Shown: piece after piece, positions 5,391-14,048 of the stretch | Numbering within the stretch: the first letter of the stretch is position 1 | Layout: each line of letters begins with the position of its first letter | Translations under genes and position numbers: made by a program | Notes under the pieces: model-generated | Told to the model about the DNA's origin: nothing | Database searches by the model: none | The model's input: only the letters and a program-made list of their open reading frames with translations | Assembly (NCBI GenBank): GCA_017559545.1 | Contig: JAFYRK010000004.1 | Location: 1-64,000, forward strand | Length of the DNA: 64,000 nucleotides | DNA from: Bacteroidales bacterium | GTDB lineage: Bacteria > Bacteroidota > Bacteroidia > Bacteroidales > UBA932 | Reading direction: 5' to 3'

Positions 5391-7037
5391 ATGGAAAACA
5401 ACAGCAAGAAAGTTAAAAGAACAGTGCTCTCTTCTATGGAAGAGGTTATCAGCTTGGCAAGGAAATACAGCCTTGAGCCAGAGTTCTATGAGAAGGCAGC
5501 CGCAGCCCTGAAGCATATATCAAAAACACTAAACTTGACAAAGGACGAGGCTATGCTGCTTTCGTTCTTCATCGAGATGAGTTCGCGTAGCCGCATATGG
5601 ATCAGTGGCATTGCAGAAATGATCAATGTCTCCAATATCCGCATGATAACAATGCTTAATGTAGCTGACGGCCTTATAGAAAAAGGCTTTGTTACAAGTC
5701 ATGCCAGTGGCAAGGATGAGAGGTATTATAGCGTTCCCACTAATGTTGTCAACAGCATCAGGCAGAATCTTCCGGTTACTCCAGTGAAGATGACAGACCT
5801 TACTGTGGATGAGTTTTTCGATCGTCTGGGTGAGATCTTCGAGGATGACGATATACTTTTCCATGAGCGCGTTGAGATGCTTGAGAATCTGGTGGAATCG
5901 AATATGCATCTTCCATACTGCAAGACTATAGAAAAATATAATCTCTCCAGTGTGGATTATCTCCTTGTGAATGTGTTCGCTTCAAGACTCATCAATGAGG
6001 ATGATGATATCATCGGCACCCATAACTGGGAGGACTATATGATTTCTAAGAGTCAGGTGCGTCGAGTGCTCAGGTCCCTGAAGAATGGAACATCCCAGTT
6101 GATCAAGGATGGCATCTTTGAGACAAAGGTGGATGAAGGTATGCGTGACCCTAATTACTATCACCTGACTGATGCTGCAAAAGAGGCATTATTCCCCGAC
6201 ATCGAGCTCGTCGAGTCCACTGAAGCTGACGATAAGCATTTGACATCGTACACTACGTTTTCGCCGAAGCATCTTTTCTATGCTCCGCACATCCAGTCGC
6301 AGATAGACCGTCTGGCTGAACTTCTTCAGCAGGATCAGTTCAAGAATGTCACTGACCGTCTGAGCGAAAACGGCATGCGAAAGGGTTTTGCATGTCTCTT
6401 CTACGGCTCTCCTGGAACAGGAAAGACCGAGACAGTCAATCAGCTCGCGAGGATGACTGGACGCGACGTGCTGATGGTGGACGTGAGCCAGATAAAGAGC
6501 TGCTGGGTTGGCGAGAGCGAGAAGAACATCAAGGCGACGTTTGACCGCTACCGCAAGTACGTCAAGGAGAAGGAAGTCGCACCTATCCTCCTTTTCAATG
6601 AGGCGGATGCCGTCCTTGGTATCCGTCAGGAAGGAGCACAGAGGGCTGTCGACAAGATGGAGAACTCCATCCAGAACATCATCCTTCAGGAGATGGAGAC
6701 CCTTGAGGGAATCATGATTGCGACGACCAACCTTACATGCAACCTGGACAAGGCTTTCGAGCGCCGATTCATATACAAGATAGAGTTCGAGCGCCCTACA
6801 CTTGAGGCAAAGCAGCAGATATGGAAGGCAATGATTCCGTCGCTGTCAGATGCTTTCGCTCACTCCCTTGCAAAGGAATTCGACCTCAGCGGCGGTCAGA
6901 TTGAGAATGTGGCCCGAAAGCGTACTGTAGAGCTTATCCTTTCCGGTGAGGAACCGTCTGAGGAGAAGATAAGAGAGTACTGCATGGGAGAGATGGTCAA
7001 CTCTAAGCAGGATAAGCGAGTAAAGATTGGATTTTAA
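5391..7037 (+). CDS. AAA+ ATPase with N-terminal winged-helix-like region
   Basis: 548 residues. The C-terminal half is a AAA+ domain: Walker A GSPGTGKT at 339-346, a Walker-B-like ILLFNEADA in which the usual first Asp is Asn but the catalytic Glu is kept, a sensor-1 segment IATTNLTCNL, and arginine-finger candidates in DKAFERRFIYKI, followed by a lid with LSGGQIENVARK. The last motif resembles FtsH/Vps4-like AAA proteins. The first 330 residues are helical and include segments such as RIWISGIAEMINVSNIRMIT that look like winged-helix DNA-binding units. Related proteins are common in Bacteroidota accessory regions without a defined role. It may remodel a protein or DNA complex with the small coiled-coil protein upstream. 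ATPase assignment is firm; role unknown. Confidence 0.8.
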   Translation: MENNSKKVKRTVLSSMEEVISLARKYSLEPEFYEKAAAALKHISKTLNLTKDEAMLLSFFIEMSSRSRIWISGIAEMINVSNIRMITMLNVADGLIEKGFVTSHASGKDERYYSVPTNVVNSIRQNLPVTPVKMTDLTVDEFFDRLGEIFEDDDILFHERVEMLENLVESNMHLPYCKTIEKYNLSSVDYLLVNVFASRLINEDDDIIGTHNWEDYMISKSQVRRVLRSLKNGTSQLIKDGIFETKVDEGMRDPNYYHLTDAAKEALFPDIELVESTEADDKHLTSYTTFSPKHLFYAPHIQSQIDRLAELLQQDQFKNVTDRLSENGMRKGFACLFYGSPGTGKTETVNQLARMTGRDVLMVDVSQIKSCWVGESEKNIKATFDRYRKYVKEKEVAPILLFNEADAVLGIRQEGAQRAVDKMENSIQNIILQEMETLEGIMIATTNLTCNLDKAFERRFIYKIEFERPTLEAKQQIWKAMIPSLSDAFAHSLAKEFDLSGGQIENVARKRTVELILSGEEPSEEKIREYCMGEMVNSKQDKRVKIGF

Positions 7038-7046
7038 GGGAACGAC

Positions 7047-7177
7047 ATGACACTGTTAGATAAGGTACATGGCTTTTCGGAATCAGGAGGATTATTCTTG
7101 AAAAGCCGTTGACTCTCCTGGGTCAGGACTGTGGCAAGGTACTGGACAAGATCAATGCTTCCAGAGATTTCAGCTGA
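7047..7177 (+). pseudogene. Frameshifted remnant after the AAA+ gene
   Basis: An ATG at 7047 opens a frame reading MTLLDKVHGFSESGGLFLK that soon stops, while a second frame continues plausibly as KPLTLLGQDCGKVLDKINAS to a TGA at 7175-7177. This looks like one small gene broken by a frameshift. Family not recognised. It is overlapped at its end by a DUF4143 fragment on the other strand. Confidence 0.3.
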
Positions 7178-7469
7178 TAGGAGTCTTTATCCAGCCTGAC
7201 AGTTTCTTCAGGGTGTTCTCGAATTCCTTGTTGTAGGTCATGGATGATTTGACCTCAAGGGCAGTGATCTTGCCCTCCTCCTTGATGAGCACGTCCACCT
7301 CGTTCATGTTGGAATCCCTGTAGAAGAATACTCCTCCCTCCTTGTCGGCATTCATTCTGTGCTTGACAGCCTCCATCACCACGAAATTCTCGAATATGTT
7401 GCCGCGCATCTTATCTCTGGATAGCTGCTTCGGACTCTCTATGTCAAGCAGGTAGCATGCCAGTCCCGT
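7170..7469 (-). pseudogene. Fragment of a DUF4143/AAA_14 ATPase gene
   Basis: The minus-strand frame reads TGLACYLLDIESPKQLSRDK, then MRGNIFENFVVMEAVKHR, FFYRDSNMNEVDVLI and ITALEVKSSMTYN. This is the C-terminal DUF4143 domain of the AAA_14 family, with its nuclease-like Glu-Val-Asp-(x)n-Glu-x-Lys pattern. Intact family members have about 380-430 residues with an N-terminal ATPase; here the ATPase half and the last part of the C-terminus are missing, and sequence before 7469 (reading leftward on the strand) no longer matches. An ATG at 7407-7409 opens a 79-codon frame, but it is internal to the domain and unlikely to be a true start. Confidence 0.7.
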
Positions 7470-7474
7470 GTGAT

Positions 7475-7554
7475 GAACAGAAGTTCAATTCGATCTATGA
7501 GAGAGTCAGAAGCGTGCCCAAGGAGGCAAAGAAGGAGATCACCCTTAGTTTTAA
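7475..7554 (+). pseudogene. Short protein-like fragment
   Basis: The frame starting at 7475 reads EQKFNSIYERVRSVPKEAKK and continues for a few residues into the end of the CpXC gene. Codon use looks natural, but there is no start and no family match, so it is probably debris at the junction of the DUF4143 fragment. Confidence 0.2.
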
Positions 7555-8217
7555 TTATGCAAGCTTAGAGGCAAGCCAAGCCGCATCGATCTTTTCGAAA
7601 CCTTCAGCAGGACGGATCTGAGGGTTGCGCTCGAGGATGCCGGCACAGTCCTGATATACGTTCCATCCTATATTCACTCCGAGCATCTGGCTGTCGAGTC
7701 CATACATGAATGTAAGTATGCGTGATTCGTCTTCTCCCTCTGATTTATAGAAGTGGAATGTAGCTGCCATGAACTCGTCCTTCTGCTCTGCGGAAACGCT
7801 TTTCTGGAGCATTTCCAGCTTGGTGACATACTTGCACATCTCAAGAACGATATCGTCAAGACCAGCCTCATTAACAAGCACCTTTTCCATCAGCGATCCC
7901 ATATCGTTTACACGGCGGAGAGTATAGCCTCCCATTGCCTTGGTGTGCATTGTGATGGCCTGCATCTGTGTTTCAGAGATTTCTCCGGCAGGAAGAAGCC
8001 ATACCATGAGCTTTGCGGCAGGATCGTGGTATAGGGTCTCATACTTGGCAAGGTTGACCTGACCGCAGTGAGGGCACTCCCAAAGAAAGAGTGAGCCATC
8101 CTTTACCTTTTCCTTGAGTTCAGGGTTTTCTGATATGTTGATGCTTCTGTAGACTGTTACTTTGGTCTGCTGGCCGCATTTGCTGCATGGTGCCAGTGCT
8201 TCGTTGATGATTGACAT
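7555..8217 (-). CDS. CpXC domain protein
   Basis: 220 residues. The N-terminus has two zinc-knuckle-like pairs, CSKCG (Cys11, Cys14) and CPHCG (about 48-51); the second gives the Cys-Pro-x-Cys name of the domain (PF14353). The rest is mostly helical with no catalytic motif visible. These proteins are probably cytoplasmic zinc-binding proteins of unknown role. The gene is the donor of the fragments seen at 1253-1343. It starts only 2 bp from the end of the large gene 8220-11258 transcribed in the same direction, so the two may share a transcript. Confidence 0.8.
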   Translation of the reverse strand: MSIINEALAPCSKCGQQTKVTVYRSINISENPELKEKVKDGSLFLWECPHCGQVNLAKYETLYHDPAAKLMVWLLPAGEISETQMQAITMHTKAMGGYTLRRVNDMGSLMEKVLVNEAGLDDIVLEMCKYVTKLEMLQKSVSAEQKDEFMAATFHFYKSEGEDESRILTFMYGLDSQMLGVNIGWNVYQDCAGILERNPQIRPAEGFEKIDAAWLASKLA

Positions 8218-8219
8218 AA

Positions 8220-11200
8220 TTAGAATGATACGTTAAATATTGGTCCTACGAACCATTTGTTCATTGATATTCCATTGTTTGCGAGTCTGTCCCAGGCAGA
8301 GCCGCCGTTCCATGAGAACGTTACTCCGACTGAACATGGCCACTCAAGTGTTACTATGGCATGGAGGTCTGCCGTAAGATCCAATCCTGCTGACCACAGA
8401 CCCTTCTTGCCTATGAATGTGTAGTCGAAATGAGGATAGGTAACAAGTCTCTTGATGGCGAGCCAGTTACCTCCGAGGGTGACATCTCCTATATAAATAG
8501 GAACAGCATAGTCTGCACTCACCTTTACAAGGTTCTTATTGTATAGCGACAAGTGGCTGCCGAGTCCGGCACTGCTGTTTAATCCCCTTGGAAGGACACT
8601 TACAAGCTGCTGGCTGAAAGGTGAATTGTCGCGAAGCTTTCTCTGCCACATGGCTGTGAACTTGAATCCCTGAGTCTTAGTGAATCCAGGCACATATCCG
8701 TATGTATAAAGATATCCCATAGGGGAGAATACCTTATACGCATCAAGACGTGACGAGGCGCCGATCTCTGCTCCGATACCCCAGCGTGGGTATACCTGCG
8801 AATTGGCTGTATTGAGCATTGTGTATCCTCTTACCGATGCTGTTGCCTGCTGCAGAAACTTATACTTTCCTTCCTGGTATCCTGCGAAAGACATGTTTCC
8901 GTCCGAAACCTCTGCGAGAATGATACCTGTATTGAATACGTCGTTTGTTATCGAATATGACAGCTTAGGAATGAATCCTCTGTTCCATCCTCCCGATGTC
9001 AGGTTGAACGGCACATACATGCTCACGCTTCCGTTGAAAGATGGTACATCAAGTTCGTATGATTCCACCCTGAATATGCTTCCGCTTTTCATTTCAGCAT
9101 AAGTATAGAACTGCCTTGCGCTCCTGTCGTTGAAGTCTACTGAGAATTGGAAGATAGGGTAGAGTCCGGAATAAGTGAACTTGAAATGCCCCGAATGTCT
9201 CCATTTCGAAGGGTTATAGGAGTCTTTATGTGCAGAGTATCCTACCTCTCCTCTGGCTGTAGCAAGGTGGTTCTGCATTACTCCCGAAACTCCGAGCGAG
9301 ATAGTCTGCCACAGCGGGTCGAACGACAGATTGTTCATGATGTTGTCTACGCTGACGTATGCCGGGAACCATGTGTGCAGGTTGAATATATGAGGAACCT
9401 TACGATAGCGCTTAGGTTTCGAAACGACAACGTCCTCTTCCTTAAGAGTAACAGCGTCAGCATATCCCTGTGTGCGGGCCAATGACTTTTCCTGCTCGGT
9501 TATCTTCTCTGCGACAGGGTATCTATACAAGCTGTCAAATCTTACTTTCCTATCAAAAAGCGAGTCTGCAGGCGTGCGGAACAGGTGTTTACCCTTTATG
9601 GTCTGTGAAGAGTAGTAAAGATACTTTCCATCTTCACTATACTGGAAATCGTAGGCTCCGTAGCGTGTGGAAGTCCTTTGACGGAGTTCTCCTGATGAAG
9701 GATCAAAATGATATAGTTCATGGACTCCTGTCCTGTCGCTTGCGAAGATCAGTTCGTCACCGTAAGTTCCGAAGTCCTTTATCATCAGAGGTTGAGGTCC
9801 AATAACCTTGTGTATTGTGCCCTCATGTATATCTGCAGCGTAGATGCCGTAACCGTTTTCTGAAATAGCGGTCATATATACAGTGTTTCTCATCCATGCC
9901 GTCTCAACAAGCTGCAACGAGTCAGGTGCCGCTATACTGATTTCAGTATGTCCGTCTTCTCCATCAAGAATATCCAATGATGAGTGACCATCGACGTGAT
10001 ATCTTACAACGGCTGTCTTTCCGGAAGACATTGACGGATTATAAAGCAGCTGATCATTGCGTACAGTGCGTGTCTTGTCGTTTGAATCAATATATCTGAC
10101 TGCGGATCCGGACTTCAGACTCCATCTTGCATCAGGAATATTCTCACTCCAATAGATTCTGTCAGCACCGGCATCATATCGGAGTCCGCTGGCCCCATAT
10201 GCGAAGCTGCGTATCCTGTGTTCCGTCCCAGTGCTGTCAATCCTCACAAGTGTCGGTGCATCCGTATGACCTTGCTTTACTGTATAAAGATCCTTTCCTA
10301 CGATAAGATTTCCTGAATAGTCTGTGTACCATGATGTTTCCGGAAGTACTCTTTCCGAATGAATATATGGCGCTCTTCTGTCAGCATCGTTTTTCCATAT
10401 ATCATACATGGTACCGCTGACATCCTTCCACATGTCTCCCCATTTCTTTCCAGTCACATTTTTGCAGACATCGTAGAGACAACCGACCTTTATCGGATGT
10501 GCCGCTGACAGATGCAGTGCTTCGCTGACGAATTGAGGGTAATCATAGACATATCTGAAGCCTCCGAGGGTCATGTATCCGAGAGCGTAATATGTAGGGG
10601 AATAATTTTTCTGCGAGACAAATCTCCACTGGAACCATTCCCTATCGTCACCCTGGTCGAATGCAACCCAGAAATAATTCAGGAAATCTGCCGTACGACC
10701 TCTTCCGGAAGGAGTGAGAGCTGTTTCTGCAACGACAGCGTCTCCTTCGCACTTGGCTGTACCGGGGTAAAGCAGAAAGGTTACTATGTTCCATCCTTCG
10801 CCAATGAACCACTTGCCTGGTTTCTGCTTTTCGGTCAGTCCGAACTGCATCTGGGTTACGTGGCGGGATTCATGGACAGAGAGCATTGTGCTCCATGGGA
10901 AAGGTTCCGGATCATATGCGGAAGGTATGGTGAACATGTCCATGCGCTTGGGAGCCCATGCAACAGATCCGTTTGCATCGTTATATGCGTGTATGACAAC
11001 CGGCATTATCTTGCCGTCCCCCTGACCGGTAACATAGCCGGATGAACGGGAAACAGGAATCTTGAATCTTTCGAGTTTTCGTGCGTATGTGAACGCGAGA
11101 GAATCCGCTCCCTGAGGATATATGACCCTGTAGCTTTCGGTATCTATGAAATTCCACCTGAGTCTTCCAGGATCGTCTCCGGTCACATAGAATTGTGCCG

Positions 11201-11258
11201 AAGCGTATGCCGGAATCAGTGTGGCAATAAGAAGTAATATTCTTTTTATAAAGTTCAT
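8220..11258 (-). CDS. Secreted peptidase-MA-like, beta-propeller and beta-barrel protein
   Basis: 1012 residues with a signal peptide (MNFIKRILLLIATLIPAYAS, cut before AQF). The N-terminal 250 residues carry a gluzincin-type zinc site: HESRH at 129-133 (HExxH) followed by WFIGEGW at 150-156 and a second Glu near 171 in KCEGDAVVAET, as in peptidase MA-like domains. Residues about 290-600 contain repeated YWSEN/IYAAD/LYYSS-type strands typical of TolB-like six-bladed propellers. The last 370 residues alternate aromatic strands and end in FNVSF, as outer-membrane barrels do. It is therefore probably an outer-membrane protein with a protease-like domain. No closer name can be given. It is divergent from the phosphate transporter gene. 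Confidence 0.7.
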   Translation of the reverse strand: MNFIKRILLLIATLIPAYASAQFYVTGDDPGRLRWNFIDTESYRVIYPQGADSLAFTYARKLERFKIPVSRSSGYVTGQGDGKIMPVVIHAYNDANGSVAWAPKRMDMFTIPSAYDPEPFPWSTMLSVHESRHVTQMQFGLTEKQKPGKWFIGEGWNIVTFLLYPGTAKCEGDAVVAETALTPSGRGRTADFLNYFWVAFDQGDDREWFQWRFVSQKNYSPTYYALGYMTLGGFRYVYDYPQFVSEALHLSAAHPIKVGCLYDVCKNVTGKKWGDMWKDVSGTMYDIWKNDADRRAPYIHSERVLPETSWYTDYSGNLIVGKDLYTVKQGHTDAPTLVRIDSTGTEHRIRSFAYGASGLRYDAGADRIYWSENIPDARWSLKSGSAVRYIDSNDKTRTVRNDQLLYNPSMSSGKTAVVRYHVDGHSSLDILDGEDGHTEISIAAPDSLQLVETAWMRNTVYMTAISENGYGIYAADIHEGTIHKVIGPQPLMIKDFGTYGDELIFASDRTGVHELYHFDPSSGELRQRTSTRYGAYDFQYSEDGKYLYYSSQTIKGKHLFRTPADSLFDRKVRFDSLYRYPVAEKITEQEKSLARTQGYADAVTLKEEDVVVSKPKRYRKVPHIFNLHTWFPAYVSVDNIMNNLSFDPLWQTISLGVSGVMQNHLATARGEVGYSAHKDSYNPSKWRHSGHFKFTYSGLYPIFQFSVDFNDRSARQFYTYAEMKSGSIFRVESYELDVPSFNGSVSMYVPFNLTSGGWNRGFIPKLSYSITNDVFNTGIILAEVSDGNMSFAGYQEGKYKFLQQATASVRGYTMLNTANSQVYPRWGIGAEIGASSRLDAYKVFSPMGYLYTYGYVPGFTKTQGFKFTAMWQRKLRDNSPFSQQLVSVLPRGLNSSAGLGSHLSLYNKNLVKVSADYAVPIYIGDVTLGGNWLAIKRLVTYPHFDYTFIGKKGLWSAGLDLTADLHAIVTLEWPCSVGVTFSWNGGSAWDRLANNGISMNKWFVGPIFNVSF

Positions 11259-11272
11259 CGCGCAAATCTAAT

Positions 11273-11280
11273 ATTTTTTT
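11273..11280 (-). promoter_or_regulatory. Candidate -7 box for the peptidase-MA-like gene
   Basis: Minus-strand TAGATTTG fits TAnnTTTG, 15 bp before the ATG. No -33 TTG stands at the usual distance. The leader would be very short. Confidence 0.35.
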
Positions 11281-11286
11281 ATATTT

Positions 11287-11314
11287 TTGTGCCTGATTGG
11301 CCCTATTAAGTTTG
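11287..11314 (+). promoter_or_regulatory. Promoter of the Na/Pi cotransporter gene
   Basis: TTG (11287-11289) and TAAGTTTG (11307-11314) separated by 17 bp fit the Bacteroidota promoter pattern; the ATG at 11341 follows 26 bp after the -7 box. Confidence 0.55.
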
Positions 11315-11340
11315 AGCAAATAAAACAACTATAAATTTAT

Positions 11341-13104
11341 ATGACAACACTTCTAAACGTGCTTTCCGTACTCGGAGGACTTGCTATGTTCCTCTACGGT
11401 ATGGCACTTATGAGCGAAGGTCTCCAGAAATCTGCCGGTGACCGACTCAGGGCTTTCATGGCCAAGATGACATCCAATGCATTCAAGCGTGTACTTACCG
11501 GAACAGTTGTGACTTGCCTCGTGCAGTCTTCTTCTGCAACAACAATCATGGTGGTGAGCTTCGTGAATGCCGGTCTGCTTACTCTCGGAAACGCTATCGG
11601 TGTCATCATGGGAGCAAACATCGGAACTACACTTACAGCGTGGATCACATCTCTCGGATTCTCCGTAAACATTGCACTCTTCGCTGTCCCTATGATGGGA
11701 ATAGGTTTCGTGCTTCATTCATCGAAGAAGGCCACAATGAAGAACATCGGCCAGTTCCTGATGGGATTCGCTGTGATGTATGTAGGTCTTACTTTCATGA
11801 AGGACTGCTCTAACGCTGTTCTCGGACAGTATCAGACCGGAATGATGAATTTCTTCGGAAGCATCAATGGATTCGGATTCGGATCTATCCTTCTCTTCCT
11901 CATAGCAGGTGCGGTGCTTACAATCGTCCTTCAGGCTTCAAGCGCAACAATGGCAATTACAATGCTCCTTGCGGCTTCTGGTCTTATCGACTTCAAGCTT
12001 GCAGTTGCGATGGTGCTTGGAGAAAATATCGGAACAACGATCACAGCAAATATCGCAGCTGCCGTAGCTAATACATCAGCAAAGAGAGCGGCACGTGCCC
12101 ATACAATTTTCAACATTGTCGGAGTAATCTGGGTTCTTGCAGTATTCGGACCTATCGTGAAGCTTATCTGCGTTATTATGGAAGGTCTCGATTTCTATAA
12201 CCCTATGGCAGCAAGCTCGCATCTTGCTGCGATTGCAACAGGTGCTGAGACAGCTGATGCTGAGATGGTGGAGATGTACAAGAACTCGCTTCTTTATGGT
12301 ATAGCAATGCTCCATACACTCTTCAATGTAACAAATACTCTTGTCCTTATCTGGTTCACTCCTCTTATCGAGAAGGCTGTTGTATGGCTTGTGAAGGAGC
12401 CTAAGGGTGAGACAGAGGTATATAGACTCAAGTATATTTCAGGAGGTCCTCTCCATACAGCGGAACTTTCTCTCCAGGAGGCTAAGCTTGAGCTCGTCCA
12501 CTTTGCAGAGATCTGCCGTAACGGTTTTAACTACGTACGTGAGGCTATCAATGAGCAAGATCAGGCCAGGTTTGACGAACTTAACGATAAGTTGATCAAG
12601 TACGAGGAAATCACTGACAGGATTGAGTACGAGATCGCTACATATCTCAATGAGGTATCGAAGAACGAACTCAGCCAGGAGTCTTCGGATAAGGTCAAGG
12701 CTATGTACAAGATTATCGGTGAGATGGAGTCTCTCGGTGATTCAGGCGAGTCTATCGGACGTATCCTTAAGAGAAAAGAAGCTCACGGAAAGGTATTTGA
12801 CAAGACTATCCTTGATCGTCTCAACAAGATGTGCGAGCTTATCGCCAAGGCTTATGACGTGATGATAGAGAACCTCAAGAATGAGAATCTTAAGGATATC
12901 TCAAATGCACACAACTGTGAGTACAACATCAACGAGTGTCGCAACCACCTTCGCGAGGAGCACATCGTCAATATCGAGAGCGACAGCTACAACTATCTTA
13001 CAGGTGTGTATTATATGGACGTTCTCGCTGAGCTTGAGAAGATAGGCGACTTCCTTATCAACGTCTCTCAGGCTGTTGTCGGAAAATATGAGTATGAGAA
13101 TTAA
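11341..13104 (+). CDS. Na/Pi cotransporter family protein with PhoU-like tail
   Basis: 587 residues. The membrane half (about 1-350) has the duplicated signature of the NptA/PF02690 family: QSSSATTIMVVSFVNAG with GANIGTTLT in the first repeat and QASSATMAITMLLAA with GENIGTTIT in the second. These QSSS/QASS and GxNIGTT motifs bind sodium and phosphate. The C-terminal 210 residues are helical and resemble PhoU (for example EICRNGFNYVREAINEQD and KIIGEMESLGDSGESIG). It should import phosphate coupled to sodium across the inner membrane. The next gene starts inside its end, so the two are probably cotranscribed. Full length for the family. Confidence 0.9.
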   Translation: MTTLLNVLSVLGGLAMFLYGMALMSEGLQKSAGDRLRAFMAKMTSNAFKRVLTGTVVTCLVQSSSATTIMVVSFVNAGLLTLGNAIGVIMGANIGTTLTAWITSLGFSVNIALFAVPMMGIGFVLHSSKKATMKNIGQFLMGFAVMYVGLTFMKDCSNAVLGQYQTGMMNFFGSINGFGFGSILLFLIAGAVLTIVLQASSATMAITMLLAASGLIDFKLAVAMVLGENIGTTITANIAAAVANTSAKRAARAHTIFNIVGVIWVLAVFGPIVKLICVIMEGLDFYNPMAASSHLAAIATGAETADAEMVEMYKNSLLYGIAMLHTLFNVTNTLVLIWFTPLIEKAVVWLVKEPKGETEVYRLKYISGGPLHTAELSLQEAKLELVHFAEICRNGFNYVREAINEQDQARFDELNDKLIKYEEITDRIEYEIATYLNEVSKNELSQESSDKVKAMYKIIGEMESLGDSGESIGRILKRKEAHGKVFDKTILDRLNKMCELIAKAYDVMIENLKNENLKDISNAHNCEYNINECRNHLREEHIVNIESDSYNYLTGVYYMDVLAELEKIGDFLINVSQAVVGKYEYEN

Positions 13105-14047
13105 TCTTACACTTATATTGGCAGTTCTGCTCATGGTGGCAGGATGCAAGGAAAAGAAGGCAGAGCAATTTCAGGCTCTGCCTTTTCCTGATGTGCAGGT
13201 GCCGAGCATGATAAACGGACAGCAGGAAGCATTGGAATACATGGCGGTCAACTATTGGAACGGCATGACTGCTCTTTCCAGAAACTATCCATCTGATTCG
13301 GTGCTGGTCAGCGGAGTGCGCAGAGGAGACATTGAGCAGAAATTTGCAGACTGGACTTCCATAATGGATTATGCAGGCCATGGTATATGGTCCAAGGCTG
13401 TTGGCAACCTTTATGACAGGGCACTGGCTTGTGAGAAGAAAGATACTTCGTCGCAGGTGTTCGATACTTTTGTGGAACTGTTCCAGAAATATTATTATGA
13501 TCCCAATTCTCCTGTGAGGAATGAGGATGTGTATTATCATTTCGTGCAGCGTTATGCTTCTTTTGAGGGGCTTTCTGATGTTGTGAGGGGTAAGTATGAA
13601 CGTGAAGCGCGTCTTTGCGCTCTGAATATGGTCGGCACCAAGGCTGCTGACTTCAGGTTTGCTGACAGGAGAGGAAGGATGACGAATCTGTATGATATTA
13701 AAGCTGAGATGACGCTCCTGTTCTTCAGTAATCCGGGATGTGAGGCATGTATGCAGATCATAAATGTATTGCGCGATGAACCTGTTATAGCCTCTCAGGT
13801 TGCTGATGGCAGACTTGCAGTTGTGAATGTGTATATCGATGAGGATATTCAGGCATGGAGGTCATACATGCCTATATATCCAGAAGAGTGGTATAATGGT
13901 TTCGATCCGGACCTGATCATCAGAAACGATCTTTTATATAATGTAAGGGCTATACCTTCTCTATATCTTCTTGATGCAGAAAAAAGGGTCATCTTGAAAG
14001 ATGCCCCTGAAAATAAGGTGTTTTCTATCCTTGCTTCTATAGAGTGA
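13088..14047 (+). CDS. DUF5106/thioredoxin-like lipoprotein
   Basis: About 319 residues. ATGs at 13076, 13088 and 13094 are possible; the two later ones give a normal signal peptide ending in the lipobox MVAGC, so 13088 is used. The N-terminal half resembles DUF5106 (EALEYMAVNYWNGM). The C-terminal half has a thioredoxin-like fold of TlpA/alkyl hydroperoxide type (KAADFRFADRRGRMTNLYDI, LLFFSNPGCEACMQI, RAIPSLYLLD). The active-site pair is Cys-Glu-Ala-Cys and the cis-proline is in IPSLYL, so redox activity is plausible. It is anchored in the periplasm. It overlaps the end of the phosphate transporter gene by 17 bp, suggesting translational coupling. Confidence 0.8.
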   Translation: MSMRINLTLILAVLLMVAGCKEKKAEQFQALPFPDVQVPSMINGQQEALEYMAVNYWNGMTALSRNYPSDSVLVSGVRRGDIEQKFADWTSIMDYAGHGIWSKAVGNLYDRALACEKKDTSSQVFDTFVELFQKYYYDPNSPVRNEDVYYHFVQRYASFEGLSDVVRGKYEREARLCALNMVGTKAADFRFADRRGRMTNLYDIKAEMTLLFFSNPGCEACMQIINVLRDEPVIASQVADGRLAVVNVYIDEDIQAWRSYMPIYPEEWYNGFDPDLIIRNDLLYNVRAIPSLYLLDAEKRVILKDAPENKVFSILASIE

Positions 14048-14048
14048 T

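Noticed and set aside
13058..13540. 160-codon minus-strand frame opposite the thioredoxin-like gene
   Set aside because: It overlaps two well-supported genes, has no family features, and is explained as an antisense shadow.
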